A stretch of 64,000 bases of DNA. Origin: Bacteroidota bacterium. Its GTDB lineage: Bacteria; Bacteroidota; Ignavibacteria; Kryptoniales; JAKASW01. Position 1 is the first letter of the stretch; the number at the start of each line of letters is the position of its first letter. Positions 27,300 to 34,451 of the stretch are shown here, piece after piece. The notes beneath the pieces were generated by a model. That model ran no database searches, had not been told where the DNA came from, and saw only the letters and a list, made by a program, of their open reading frames with translations. Location: contig JAKAGT010000004.1 in assembly GCA_021825585.1 (NCBI GenBank), positions 140,479-204,478 of the forward strand. The letters are read 5' to 3'. Position numbers and translations under genes: made by a program.

Positions 27300-29084
27300 A
27301 TGAAAAAATTCGCACTTATGGTCTTCCTGATGACTGCCGTTTCTCTGACGGCGGCCGTTTCATATTCTCAGTCTGTAACAGTGAAGGTAGACGCGGCGAA
27401 ACACATTTCGAAAATTAACCCCTACCTATACGGGCTCAACGTCGCGAGATGGGACGAAGACCTATTCCCGGGTCCCGCTAAAGACATGCTCCTCGATTGC
27501 GACCGGGACGCCATAAGAAAAGTAATAGCCGGCGGTTTCACGGTCTTGAAATACCCGGGCGGCAACGATGCAGATCACTATATCTGGAACAGCCCGGACA
27601 ACAGCGCCGGCGACATGAACACAGATGAATATGCCGCACTGCTTAATGCGGTCGGCGCGCAGGGGTTCATTACCATAAACTTCAACGAGTCTCCCGAGCT
27701 TGCCGCGGAATGGGTCAGGTACTGCAACAAGGAAAAAGGATATGACATAAAATACTGGGAGGTCGGCGATGAACAGTGGGGAGTTTGGGCCCGCGGCCAT
27801 ACCACTCCCGAAAAGTATGCTGCCCGGTTCATAGAATTCGTGAAGGCAATGAAGGCTGTCGATCCCACGATCAAGATCGCGGCGAATGTCAACCCGACAG
27901 ATAACATCGACGGCTGGACCTGCCGCGTGATGAAGGCTGCCGGCAGCTATATCGACATGGTTACATTCTCCTACTATCCCTTCTCCAACAGGGAGGAGAA
28001 CGCAGACTCGCTCCTTGCAAGCACTCCCAAATACCGCCACGCCTACGAGACCATCCGTCACGCACTGGAAGAGACATTGCCGAAGGCAAAGGCCGATTCG
28101 ATGTGGATAATAGACGTCGGTTACAACTCGATCTCCGGCCGCCCGGGACCGATCACGATATCTATGGCAAACGCACTATGGGTTGCGGACATGGTCGGAA
28201 CAATGGCGGAAATGGGTGAACAGATGTCGTGTTACTGGGCACTTCATAACTCATATCCACCGGGAGGCGGCGACTACGGCCTGCTCACCGAAGACGGGAA
28301 GAATACGCCCCGTCTGAACTACTACGTCTTCCCGATTTACACCCGCCTCTTCGGACGCGAGGTCGTGCAGTCTTCTTCGCCCGATCCATCTCTATCCGCC
28401 TACGCGAGCACGTTCGGAGACGATACACTCTCGGTTATCCTCATCAACAAGGACAAACGCAATACAAAACGGGTGTCGTTGAAACTTAGCGGATTTGAGC
28501 CCGAGGGGTCAGCAAGCGCATGGCTGTTCAATACTCGGCACAAGCTCGACCGAATCACAGACTGCAAGATAGAAGGAGAGTCGTTGGATGAACAGGTCCC
28601 CCCATACTCGATAGTGGTACTGCAGCTCCTCAGGAAGGGCGTCGTGCTTCCTCCAAAGAACCTGGCACTCCACGCCAGGGCAACCGCATCGACCAGTGCA
28701 AAGAACGGTCCGGACTTCGGTCCTTCAAGCGCGGTGGACGGAATACCATACACCCGGTGGTCGTCGGCCGCGCTTTGGGGAATGAAGAAGGGACTGGACA
28801 AGCAGTGGTTCCGGATCGATCTCGGAAAGTCCCGGGAATTCGACAAGATAGTCATCCGTTGGGCAATGGGGTTCGGAATAGACTTCAAGCTGCTTGCATC
28901 GCGCGACGGGAAAAAATGGGAAACGCTGTTTCACGAAAGCGACGGTCACGGCGGAGTTGAGAATATAGATTTCAAGCCTGTTAAGGCCAGGTTCATCAAA
29001 CTCGTCGGATCCAGGGGTTCATACGCAATATCGAGTTACTCTATATATGAATTCCAGATATTTAATTCGCAAAACCGCCAATAA
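27300..29084 (+). CDS. Secreted GH-A clan (arabinofuranosidase-like) protein with F5/8C (CBM32-like) domain
   Basis: A 594-residue protein with signal peptide (MKKFALMVFLMTAVSLTAAV...YSQ). The N-terminal domain follows alpha-L-arabinofuranosidase-type enzymes: ISKINPYLYGLNVARWDED, AGGFTVLKYPGGNDADHY and KYWEVGDEQWGVW, in which Glu158 would be the acid/base, although the usual G-N-E is G-D-E. A beta-sandwich follows (DDTLSVILINKDKRNTKRV). From about residue 450 comes a discoidin/F5/8 type C domain (NLALHARATAS, AVDGIPYTRWSS, WFRIDLGKSREFDKIVIRW, ARFIKLVG), a common sugar-binding module. It follows the symporter pair by 18 bases and precedes NamZ. A periplasmic or surface glycosidase acting on complex glycans is likely; the actual linkage is unknown. 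Confidence 0.82.
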   Translation: MKKFALMVFLMTAVSLTAAVSYSQSVTVKVDAAKHISKINPYLYGLNVARWDEDLFPGPAKDMLLDCDRDAIRKVIAGGFTVLKYPGGNDADHYIWNSPDNSAGDMNTDEYAALLNAVGAQGFITINFNESPELAAEWVRYCNKEKGYDIKYWEVGDEQWGVWARGHTTPEKYAARFIEFVKAMKAVDPTIKIAANVNPTDNIDGWTCRVMKAAGSYIDMVTFSYYPFSNREENADSLLASTPKYRHAYETIRHALEETLPKAKADSMWIIDVGYNSISGRPGPITISMANALWVADMVGTMAEMGEQMSCYWALHNSYPPGGGDYGLLTEDGKNTPRLNYYVFPIYTRLFGREVVQSSSPDPSLSAYASTFGDDTLSVILINKDKRNTKRVSLKLSGFEPEGSASAWLFNTRHKLDRITDCKIEGESLDEQVPPYSIVVLQLLRKGVVLPPKNLALHARATASTSAKNGPDFGPSSAVDGIPYTRWSSAALWGMKKGLDKQWFRIDLGKSREFDKIVIRWAMGFGIDFKLLASRDGKKWETLFHESDGHGGVENIDFKPVKARFIKLVGSRGSYAISSYSIYEFQIFNSQNRQ

Positions 29085-29101
29085 TCACAAACACATCTTA
29101 T

Positions 29102-30343
29102 ATGACAAATGAATTGACAGAAAAGAAACCGGCACCGGCCCCATTTGCCGGTTCGATCCCGTCCTCCAGGGGGACAGTAAAACTCGGGTGCGAGAGACTG
29201 CTCGAATCGGAGGCCCCGGTCCTCAGGGGAAAGCGCGTCGGAATGATTACCAACCATACAGGAGTGATGCCGAGCGGACAGCATATTGTAGATGCATTCC
29301 GGGCCAATGCGGACATTAAGATCGGCGCGCTATTCTCGCCCGAACACGGCTTCAGAGGAGACGCTCCCGCTGGAAAGCATGTCGGCCATGGAATCGATGC
29401 CGAGACCGGAATAACCGTGTACTCGCTCTACGGCGAGCACAGGAAACCGGAGAAGTCAATGCTCGAGGACATCGACGTTCTGGTATACGACATACAGGAT
29501 GTCGGAGCCCGCTTTTATACCTACATCAGCACAATGACACTTGCCATGGAGGAGGCGGCCGAGAATGGGATTCAATTCGTGGTTCTCGACCGGCCCATGG
29601 TACTTTCGGGCGATTTGATCGACGGCCCCGTGCTCAGGGACGATCTTCGCTCATTCATCGGAATGCTCCCCATTCCGGTGGCATACGGCCTTACGCCCGG
29701 CGAACTTGCCGGCCTGGTTCAACGCGACTACCTGACTCCACGGGGACTGTCGGTCGAGCTTCATGTCGTCAAGCTCGGAAACTATTCCCGTTCGATGTGG
29801 TATGATGAGACCGGGCTCCCGTGGGTCCTCCCTTCGCCGAACATCCCGACAATAGAAACGGCTTCAGTGTATCCTGGCACCGCGCTGATCGAAGGGACAA
29901 ACCTTAGCGAAGGCCGGGGCACCCCCTTCCCGTTCCAGAATATCGGAGCGCCGTTCATCGACAAGAATGAACTTTCCGGCTTCCTCAACGGACTCGAGTT
30001 GCCCGGCGTCACGTTCGAACCGCTGGACTTCACACCGAAGGACGCCAGCACCGTGTCTAACCCGAAATTCAAGGGGCAGCTGTGCCACGGCGTCAACATC
30101 CGGGTCAACGACCGGAATAAGATCAAGCCGGTCGAAGTTGGAATAGCGCTCGTTTGCGCGATCCGGAAACTCTACCCGTATTACCTCATGTTCAGAGCGG
30201 ACGGGGCCTTCGACAGGCTGGTGGGCAACCGAAACATCTCAAGGTTCATTTCGGACGGGGCCGACTACAAAGAGATAGTGTCCTCCTGGCAGACTGAGCT
30301 TCGCGAGTTTGAAGAATCGAGGAGAGAATTCTTCCTTTACTAG
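29102..30343 (+). CDS. namZ: NamZ-type exo-beta-N-acetylmuramidase (DUF1343, GH171)
   Basis: A 413-residue protein with the DUF1343 hallmarks: GKRVGMITNHTGVMPSG, LFSPEHGFRG (~78-86, containing the conserved Glu81), DIDVLVYDIQDVGARFYTY, VVLDRPM, LPWVLPSPNIPT, and EGTNLSEGRGTPFPF. In Bacillus subtilis NamZ removes terminal MurNAc from peptidoglycan fragments, and this family is now GH171. No signal peptide is visible here (MTNELTEKKPAPAPF...), unlike many homologues that are secreted or lipoproteins, so this one could act on imported muropeptides in the cytoplasm. It is the last gene before a strong terminator and fixes the amino-sugar/murein theme of the operon. Confidence 0.88.
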   Translation: MTNELTEKKPAPAPFAGSIPSSRGTVKLGCERLLESEAPVLRGKRVGMITNHTGVMPSGQHIVDAFRANADIKIGALFSPEHGFRGDAPAGKHVGHGIDAETGITVYSLYGEHRKPEKSMLEDIDVLVYDIQDVGARFYTYISTMTLAMEEAAENGIQFVVLDRPMVLSGDLIDGPVLRDDLRSFIGMLPIPVAYGLTPGELAGLVQRDYLTPRGLSVELHVVKLGNYSRSMWYDETGLPWVLPSPNIPTIETASVYPGTALIEGTNLSEGRGTPFPFQNIGAPFIDKNELSGFLNGLELPGVTFEPLDFTPKDASTVSNPKFKGQLCHGVNIRVNDRNKIKPVEVGIALVCAIRKLYPYYLMFRADGAFDRLVGNRNISRFISDGADYKEIVSSWQTELREFEESRREFFLY

Positions 30344-30375
30344 ACGGCTCTACGATACAGTCTCTACCTGAGAAG

Positions 30376-30406
30376 CGGCTGGTGTGGCAACGCACCAGCC
30401 GTTTTT
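30376..30406 (+). terminator. Intrinsic terminator of the amino-sugar operon
   Basis: CGGCTGGTG (30376-30384) pairs with CACCAGCCG (30393-30401), followed directly by TTTTT. It lies about 30 bases after the NamZ stop and is a textbook rho-independent terminator. Confidence 0.9.
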
Positions 30407-30537
30407 CTATCATGGTTGAAGGTATAGCCGAAGGTAATTTTCTCCAGCGGTTTTTCGACGCTGAAGGCTGCCCGCTTCATCAGTTATGAGAACTCATCCA
30501 TAAGTGTTCGCTGTTTCTTCCGAGACCTCAGCGAGAA

Positions 30538-30828
30538 TCATTCGGACGGCTTCTTGATGAGTTTCGTCAGTAACTCCAGTATGGTAGTCAAATTGTCGAA
30601 CGACCTCTTTAGTCTGTCGCCTATGATTTCCGGTGACGGCTTGTCTGCAAATATTGCTTCGATTGTTTCTTGCATAAGATCGGTTGCCTCGTGGATATCT
30701 TTCTCGATCTCTCTGACTTCGTCAGGCGTCCGGCACCCGGGCTCCATGTCCTGCAATCTGGAAATAAAGATGCTTTGATCCGCCAGAACTCTCTCGAGCG
30801 CTTGGACGATTTCTTCTTCCTCGATCAT
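30538..30828 (-). CDS. Small alpha-helical hypothetical protein, 96 aa
   Basis: An acidic, Leu/Ile/Glu-rich 96-residue protein (MIEEEEIVQALERV...KLIKKPSE) predicted to be almost wholly helical with possible coiled-coil segments. No cysteine cluster, signal peptide or known motif is evident. A GAGG sequence lies a little upstream of the ATG. It stands alone between the terminator of the NamZ operon and the repeat array. Codon pattern and composition look like a real gene, but the family is not recognised; one possibility is a small cell-division or regulatory protein. Confidence 0.6.
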   Translation of the reverse strand: MIEEEEIVQALERVLADQSIFISRLQDMEPGCRTPDEVREIEKDIHEATDLMQETIEAIFADKPSPEIIGDRLKRSFDNLTTILELLTKLIKKPSE

Positions 30829-30942
30829 GAGTTATAGCCTCTTTTCACCCACCGATGGATCAGTTCCGGTTTGCACGAGGCTCCGGGGTTTACCCCGCAG
30901 GGCAGGCTTATTTTCCTTCCACCACCTTTATCTCCTCCTCCG

Positions 30943-31119
30943 TCAACCCACATACAACTCATACACCGCTTGGTCTATTTGCCGCTCGAGCGACTCGCAC
31001 TCCCGCTCAAGGCGGCTCGTCTCCGCTTCCGTTCTGGCCTTGCTCAACTCCTCCTTCGCCGCAAGCATGCGGTCGACAAGCGCGACAATGCGGTCGTGGG
31101 GTTTATGCTTTTCGTTTCT
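30943..31119 (-). pseudogene. Relic of an Eco57I-like/type IIG restriction-modification C-terminus (left copy)
   Basis: The minus strand encodes HDRIVALVDRMLAAKEEL, then a Glu/Arg coiled region, then RQIDQAVYELYVG and a stop. This is the style of the extreme C-terminal helical tail of Eco57I-type methylase/endonucleases (…RQIDALVYELYG). Only ~55 codons remain; the upstream side runs directly into the palindromic repeat array, so the rest of the gene is gone and the apparent ATG at 31224 belongs to the repeat. A sister relic lies at 32241-32501 on the other side of the array. Confidence 0.6.
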
Positions 31120-32152
31120 GTCATGCCGAACTCGTTTCGGCATCTGTCCTGCCCAGCGTTTAGACCCCGAAATGAATTCGGGGCGACACGTCCGGGGGTA
31201 ATATCTGAGAATTCCATGTTTCATGATTCTCGTCCTACATAGTCATGTCGAATCCCATTAACGTCATGCCGAACTCGTTTCGGCATCTGTCCTGCCCAGC
31301 GTTTAGACCCCGAAATGAATTCGGGGTGACGGAGCCGGGGGTAATATCTGAGAATACCATGTTTCATGATTCTCGTCCTACATAGTCATGTCGAATCCCA
31401 TTAACGTCATGCCGAACTCATTTCGGCATCTGGTCCCTGGCAAATGAGGATGCCATCCGTTAAATCCTTCATCTCAGGATTCAGCGCTTTTATAAGGTTA
31501 ATCTTCCAGTCCCGATGCCAATTCTTCAATTGTTTCTCTCGCATAATGGCATCTTTTATTGATGGGAGTTCTTCGTAGTAAACCAAATCTTTAAGCCTGT
31601 ATCGTTGAGTAAAGCCCGGTATTTTACCTTCACGGTGTTCCATGACTCTTCGCACGAGATCATTAGTGACACCGATGTAAAATGTGGTACGTTTAATGTT
31701 GCTCATGATATAAACATAACCGCGTTTCATGATTTACGTCCTAATCGTCTCGATTCGCCCTAACGTCATGCCGAACTCGTTTCGGCATCTGTCCTGCCCA
31801 GCGTTTAGACCCCGAAATGAATTCGGGGTGACGGGGCCGGAGGGGTAATATCTGAGAATACCATGTTTCATGATTCTCGTCCTACATAGTCATGTCGAAT
31901 CCCATTAACGTCATGCCGAACTCGTTTCGGCATCTGTCCTGCCCAGCGTTTAGACCCCGAAATGAATTCGGGGTGACGGAGCCGGGGGTAATATCTGAGA
32001 ATACCATGTTTCATGATTCTCGTCCTACATAGTCATGTCGAATCCCATTAACGTCATGCCGAACTCGTTTCGGCATCTGTCCTGCCCAGCATTTAGACCC
32101 CGAAATGAATTCGGGGTGACGGGTCCGGGGGTAATATCTGAGAATACCATTC
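31120..32152. repeat. Palindromic 143-bp repeat array (five short units plus one unit holding a GIY-YIG gene)
   Basis: Units begin at 31120, 31263, 31406, 31765, 31910 and 32053, each with GTCATGCCGAACTC. Short units are 143-145 bp and contain palindrome 1 (ATGCCGAACTCGTTTCGGCAT-like), a 21-bp spacer, palindrome 2 (CCCCGAAATGAATTCGGGG), then GAATACCATGTTTCATGATT and CGTCCTACATAG. The third unit (31406-31764, 359 bp) instead carries a GIY-YIG gene between palindrome 1 and the TTTCATGATT..CGTCCTA end. The short units keep the gene's start-codon context and its terminal palindrome, so they look like gene-less counterparts of the same element. Units differ by only a few bases, indicating recent amplification. 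Confidence 0.92.
31407..31730 (-). CDS. Single-domain GIY-YIG nuclease family protein embedded in the repeat array
   Basis: A 107-residue protein of the UvrC/URI-like GIY-YIG superfamily: GYVYIMSN (GIY variant), TTFYIGVTNDLVRRVMEHREG (YIG with the conserved Arg), YRLKDLVYYEEL, and the Glu-containing AIMREKQLKNWHRDWKINLI. Metal-dependent DNA cleavage is the known chemistry of the superfamily; the role of these solitary proteins is unclear. The start codon lies in the TTTCATGATT segment common to every repeat unit, and the C-terminal residues PDAEMSSA plus the TGA stop are encoded by the palindrome. Gene and repeat are thus a single structural unit. Confidence 0.88.
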   Translation of the reverse strand: MKRGYVYIMSNIKRTTFYIGVTNDLVRRVMEHREGKIPGFTQRYRLKDLVYYEELPSIKDAIMREKQLKNWHRDWKINLIKALNPEMKDLTDGILICQGPDAEMSSA

Positions 32153-32240
32153 TTCAATCCGACAAATCATGGTCAGACGTTTTCCACCACTTTTTGAGCC
32201 AAAGGCTCATCAGCCTGAGGCTGAATCTCCTCCTCCCCGC

Positions 32241-32501
32241 CTACACTTCGTTTCGGCGGGCAGGCGTCAACCTCCCGCCTTTGGCGGGATAAACTTCAAG
32301 CCCATACACTGCCTGGTCTATTTGCCGGTCGAGCGTCTCGCACTCCCGCTCAAGGCGGCTCGTCTCCGCTTCAGTCTTGGCTTTGCTCAACTCTTCCTTG
32401 GCCCAAAGCATGCGTTCGACAAGATTAACGATGGGGTCGTGGGGTTCGTTTCCTTTGAAGTCTTCTACCAGCTTCCTGACTGTCTTGAATGCTTGTTCCA
32501 C
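32241..32501 (-). pseudogene. Second relic of the restriction-modification C-terminus (right copy)
   Basis: The minus strand reads EQAFKTVRKLVEDFKGNE, HDPIVNLVERMLWAKEEL, then SRLERECETLDRQIDQAVYG, nearly matching the left relic across about 160 bp. It diverges after AVYG into repeat-encoded residues (PAKGGRLTPARRNEV) arising from short palindromes near 32248-32290. Only a GTG could start it, just after an in-frame stop. The two relics flank the array in the same orientation like a direct duplication. Confidence 0.55.
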
Positions 32502-32689
32502 GGAATACCCAGGTTAATGATTGTCTGAAATTATCGACGGAGAGGCGGAAATGCAAGGATCCGGTGGCCAAAGGCCATCCGTTAAAACGGACGGCTGCCA
32601 GGAGCGCGAAACCCCGAGGGGTTTTCTGTTCTTCCCAAGCCTCCGCCTCTGGCGGATAACGGGCTATTCCTATCCGCGGAGAGAAAGAG

Positions 32690-32925
32690 CTATCCGGAGC
32701 AACCTTTTTCGATCTCCGAGTCAGGACAGGCCCATTCCAAGTGAGCTTTTTCTCTCTCTGAGTGAGGACGAGCTCGTTCCAAGTGAGCTTTTTCTCTCTC
32801 TGAGTGAGAAAAAGGTAGTCTTGACTGAGTTCTTTCTCTGTTCGAGTGAGAAAGAGGTCGTTCAAAGGGAGCTCATTCTCACCTGAAGCGAGAAAAAGGT
32901 GCCCCGGAGTGAGCTTTTTCTAATC
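32690..32925. repeat. Degenerate 42-bp tandem repeat
   Basis: About five copies of a 42-base unit centred on CCAAGTGAGCTTTTTCTCTC and TGAGTGAG. The period is a multiple of three, so both strands show spurious open frames with 14-residue periodicity. The middle two copies are nearly identical and the outer ones diverged. No gene start or ribosome site supports translation. Confidence 0.8.
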
Positions 32926-33111
32926 GGGAGGACATTGTGGCGGCCATTTGAGGCGGAACCGCCTTCTCAGCCGTAGATCTCCCCGGGAATCGCTGTCTCA
33001 GGTCATGGTATACTGCGTCGGCGCCCGGAACGTTTCGCTTGGCAGTATCGCAGACCGTGTTGTTGGAATAAAAGGAATAATTAATCGCGGAGGGAAAGAC
33101 CGCCTTAGGTA

Positions 33112-33396
33112 TTACGCGTCAGGTTTCTTCGGAAGCTTGATCTTCAGATGCCCTTTCGCGTCCGCATCGTCTCCCAGGTCGAGTCGGCTGAGAATCTCAG
33201 TTACGCGCGAACCTTGCATTTCAACTTCGTAGTTCCTGTACAATACTATCGTTTTCTTGAGCGAGTCGTAGTAAGCCGCGCAGTCGGGACACTGCGCAAG
33301 ATGTTCCTTGAGCTTCTTGCATGTCGGAGACTCGAGATCGAGATCTATCTTCTCGCAAATCTCGAACAAATATTTCTTATGCTCGGCGGCTTTCAT
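33112..33396 (-). CDS. Zinc-finger (zf-HC2-like) anti-sigma factor
   Basis: A 94-residue protein with the zinc-binding anti-sigma motif KLKEHLAQCPDCAAYY (H-x3-C-x2-C) and an upstream Cys in ESPTCKKL. No transmembrane segment follows, so it would be a soluble anti-sigma domain. Its ATG overlaps the stop of the sigma-factor gene (ATGA), the standard arrangement for co-translated ECF sigma/anti-sigma pairs. It should bind and hold the partner sigma inactive, with redox or another signal controlling release; the signal is unknown. Confidence 0.85.
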   Translation of the reverse strand: MKAAEHKKYLFEICEKIDLDLESPTCKKLKEHLAQCPDCAAYYDSLKKTIVLYRNYEVEMQGSRVTEILSRLDLGDDADAKGHLKIKLPKKPDA

Positions 33397-33962
33397 TTGG
33401 AAAAATATGGATTTAGTTCCTCTCTCAAGAACAATCTTGCTCTATGGAGTCGGGATTTGACCGCAGGGGCCGACAAATTAAGCGTTTTTCCGACTTCTTC
33501 GGTCGATAGGCCTTCCACGTCTCGCATCACAAATACGATGCGATAATCGAGAGGAAGTTTCTGAATCGCCCTGTCCAGAACATCTTTAAGCTCTTTGTTC
33601 AGAACGACATCCTGAGGAGTCTCTCCCCAGTGCGGGATCTGGAGCTCATCGGTCCCTTTGAAGAGATCCGCCTCTTCGATCGATACCACCGGCTCATGCG
33701 ATTTCTTCCGGTGCATCATGAGGCAGTTGTTGGTCACGATGCGGTACAGCCAGGTTGAAAACTTGGAATTGCCCGAGAAGGAGTTCAATCCCCGGTAAGC
33801 ATTTATGAAAGTCTCCTGGAGAACCTCTTCGGCCTTGTTCTTATCCCGGCAGATTTTGAAGGAGAAGCTGTAGACCAGCTGCTCGTATTTCTTTACGAGC
33901 TGGCCGAAGGCTTTCTTGTCACCGGCTTTCGAGGCGGCTATGAGTTTTGTGTCTTCTTCCAA
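33393..33962 (-). CDS. ECF-type RNA polymerase sigma factor
   Basis: A 189-residue sigma-70 family protein. Region 2 is visible as AEEVLQETFINAYRGLNSF with SKFSTWLYRIVTNNC (core binding and -10 recognition), and region 4 as LSTEEVGKTLNLSAPAVKSRLHRAR (helix-turn-helix for -35). The only start codon that keeps the normal N-terminus (EEDTKLIAASKAGDKKAFGQLV) is a TTG at 33962, directly next to AT-rich repeat sequence of the S23 element, so the native upstream region may have been altered. It is followed by the anti-sigma gene with a 4-base overlap. Confidence 0.88.
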   Translation of the reverse strand: MEEDTKLIAASKAGDKKAFGQLVKKYEQLVYSFSFKICRDKNKAEEVLQETFINAYRGLNSFSGNSKFSTWLYRIVTNNCLMMHRKKSHEPVVSIEEADLFKGTDELQIPHWGETPQDVVLNKELKDVLDRAIQKLPLDYRIVFVMRDVEGLSTEEVGKTLNLSAPAVKSRLHRARLFLREELNPYFSK

Positions 33963-33970
33963 GCAGAAAA

Positions 33971-34451
33971 TCCTAAATTCTGAGCCCTAAACTCTAAAGA
34001 AATTCGAACTCACATTCAAAGCGCGTGGAAATTGGCAAAACCTCTTACTTTCCTCCCGATTTTGTGATTATCGCCCCCAGGATCTTCATCAACTCAGTGG
34101 CTTCTTGTATAAGGGCACTTCGCTCTTCTTCCTGGGCTGGATTGCATTTTATCAGCCTCAACCAGTAGCGAGTCTCTTTTGCTTCCTTACGGGAAATTTT
34201 AGCCCGCATGAAGTAATCTTTTCTGCTTAGTGATTCGTTCGCCTCAATGTAATTTGCACCGACAGAACCCGATGACCTTACGAGCTGTTTTATGATTTCA
34301 CTGTCAACGATATCCTTGGGTACGTCGTTGACAAAGTCGATGACGCGTTTTGAAAAAGACTCTGTCCTTTCCTCCAAATCATACTTCTTCGCGTTTTGGA
34401 TTTCAGGCTTTGGGGTTTGTTTAGAGTTTAGAGTTTCGTATTTAGAATTTA
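33971..34451. repeat. S23 mini-gene element with terminal inverted repeats
   Basis: CCTAAATTCTGAGCCCTAAA plus CTCTAAA (33972-33998) is inverted relative to TTTAGAGTTTAGAGTTTCGT plus ATTTAGAATTTA (34420-34451). Between them lies the four-helix-bundle coding part of the FolD fusion. A gene-less copy of the same AT-rich repeat is found at 35341-35442. The repeats resemble the AAACTCTAAA-type sequence commonly seen beside S23-family genes. Confidence 0.75.

Noticed and set aside
30943..31224. A 93-residue gene starting at the ATG at 31224
   Set aside because: Its first ~35 codons are simply the translation of a repeat unit (the same start appears in each unit); only the downstream part matches a protein family and it is a fragment.
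31120..32152. CRISPR array
   Set aside because: The repeat spacing is regular (143-145 bp), but the material between palindromes is itself repeated nearly identically in every unit, so there are no unique spacers, and no cas gene is nearby.
32425..32865. Repetitive protein-coding gene on either strand over the 42-bp repeat
   Set aside because: Frames are open on both strands only because the period is a multiple of three and stops are absent; there is no ribosome site and the frames run across relics and palindromes.
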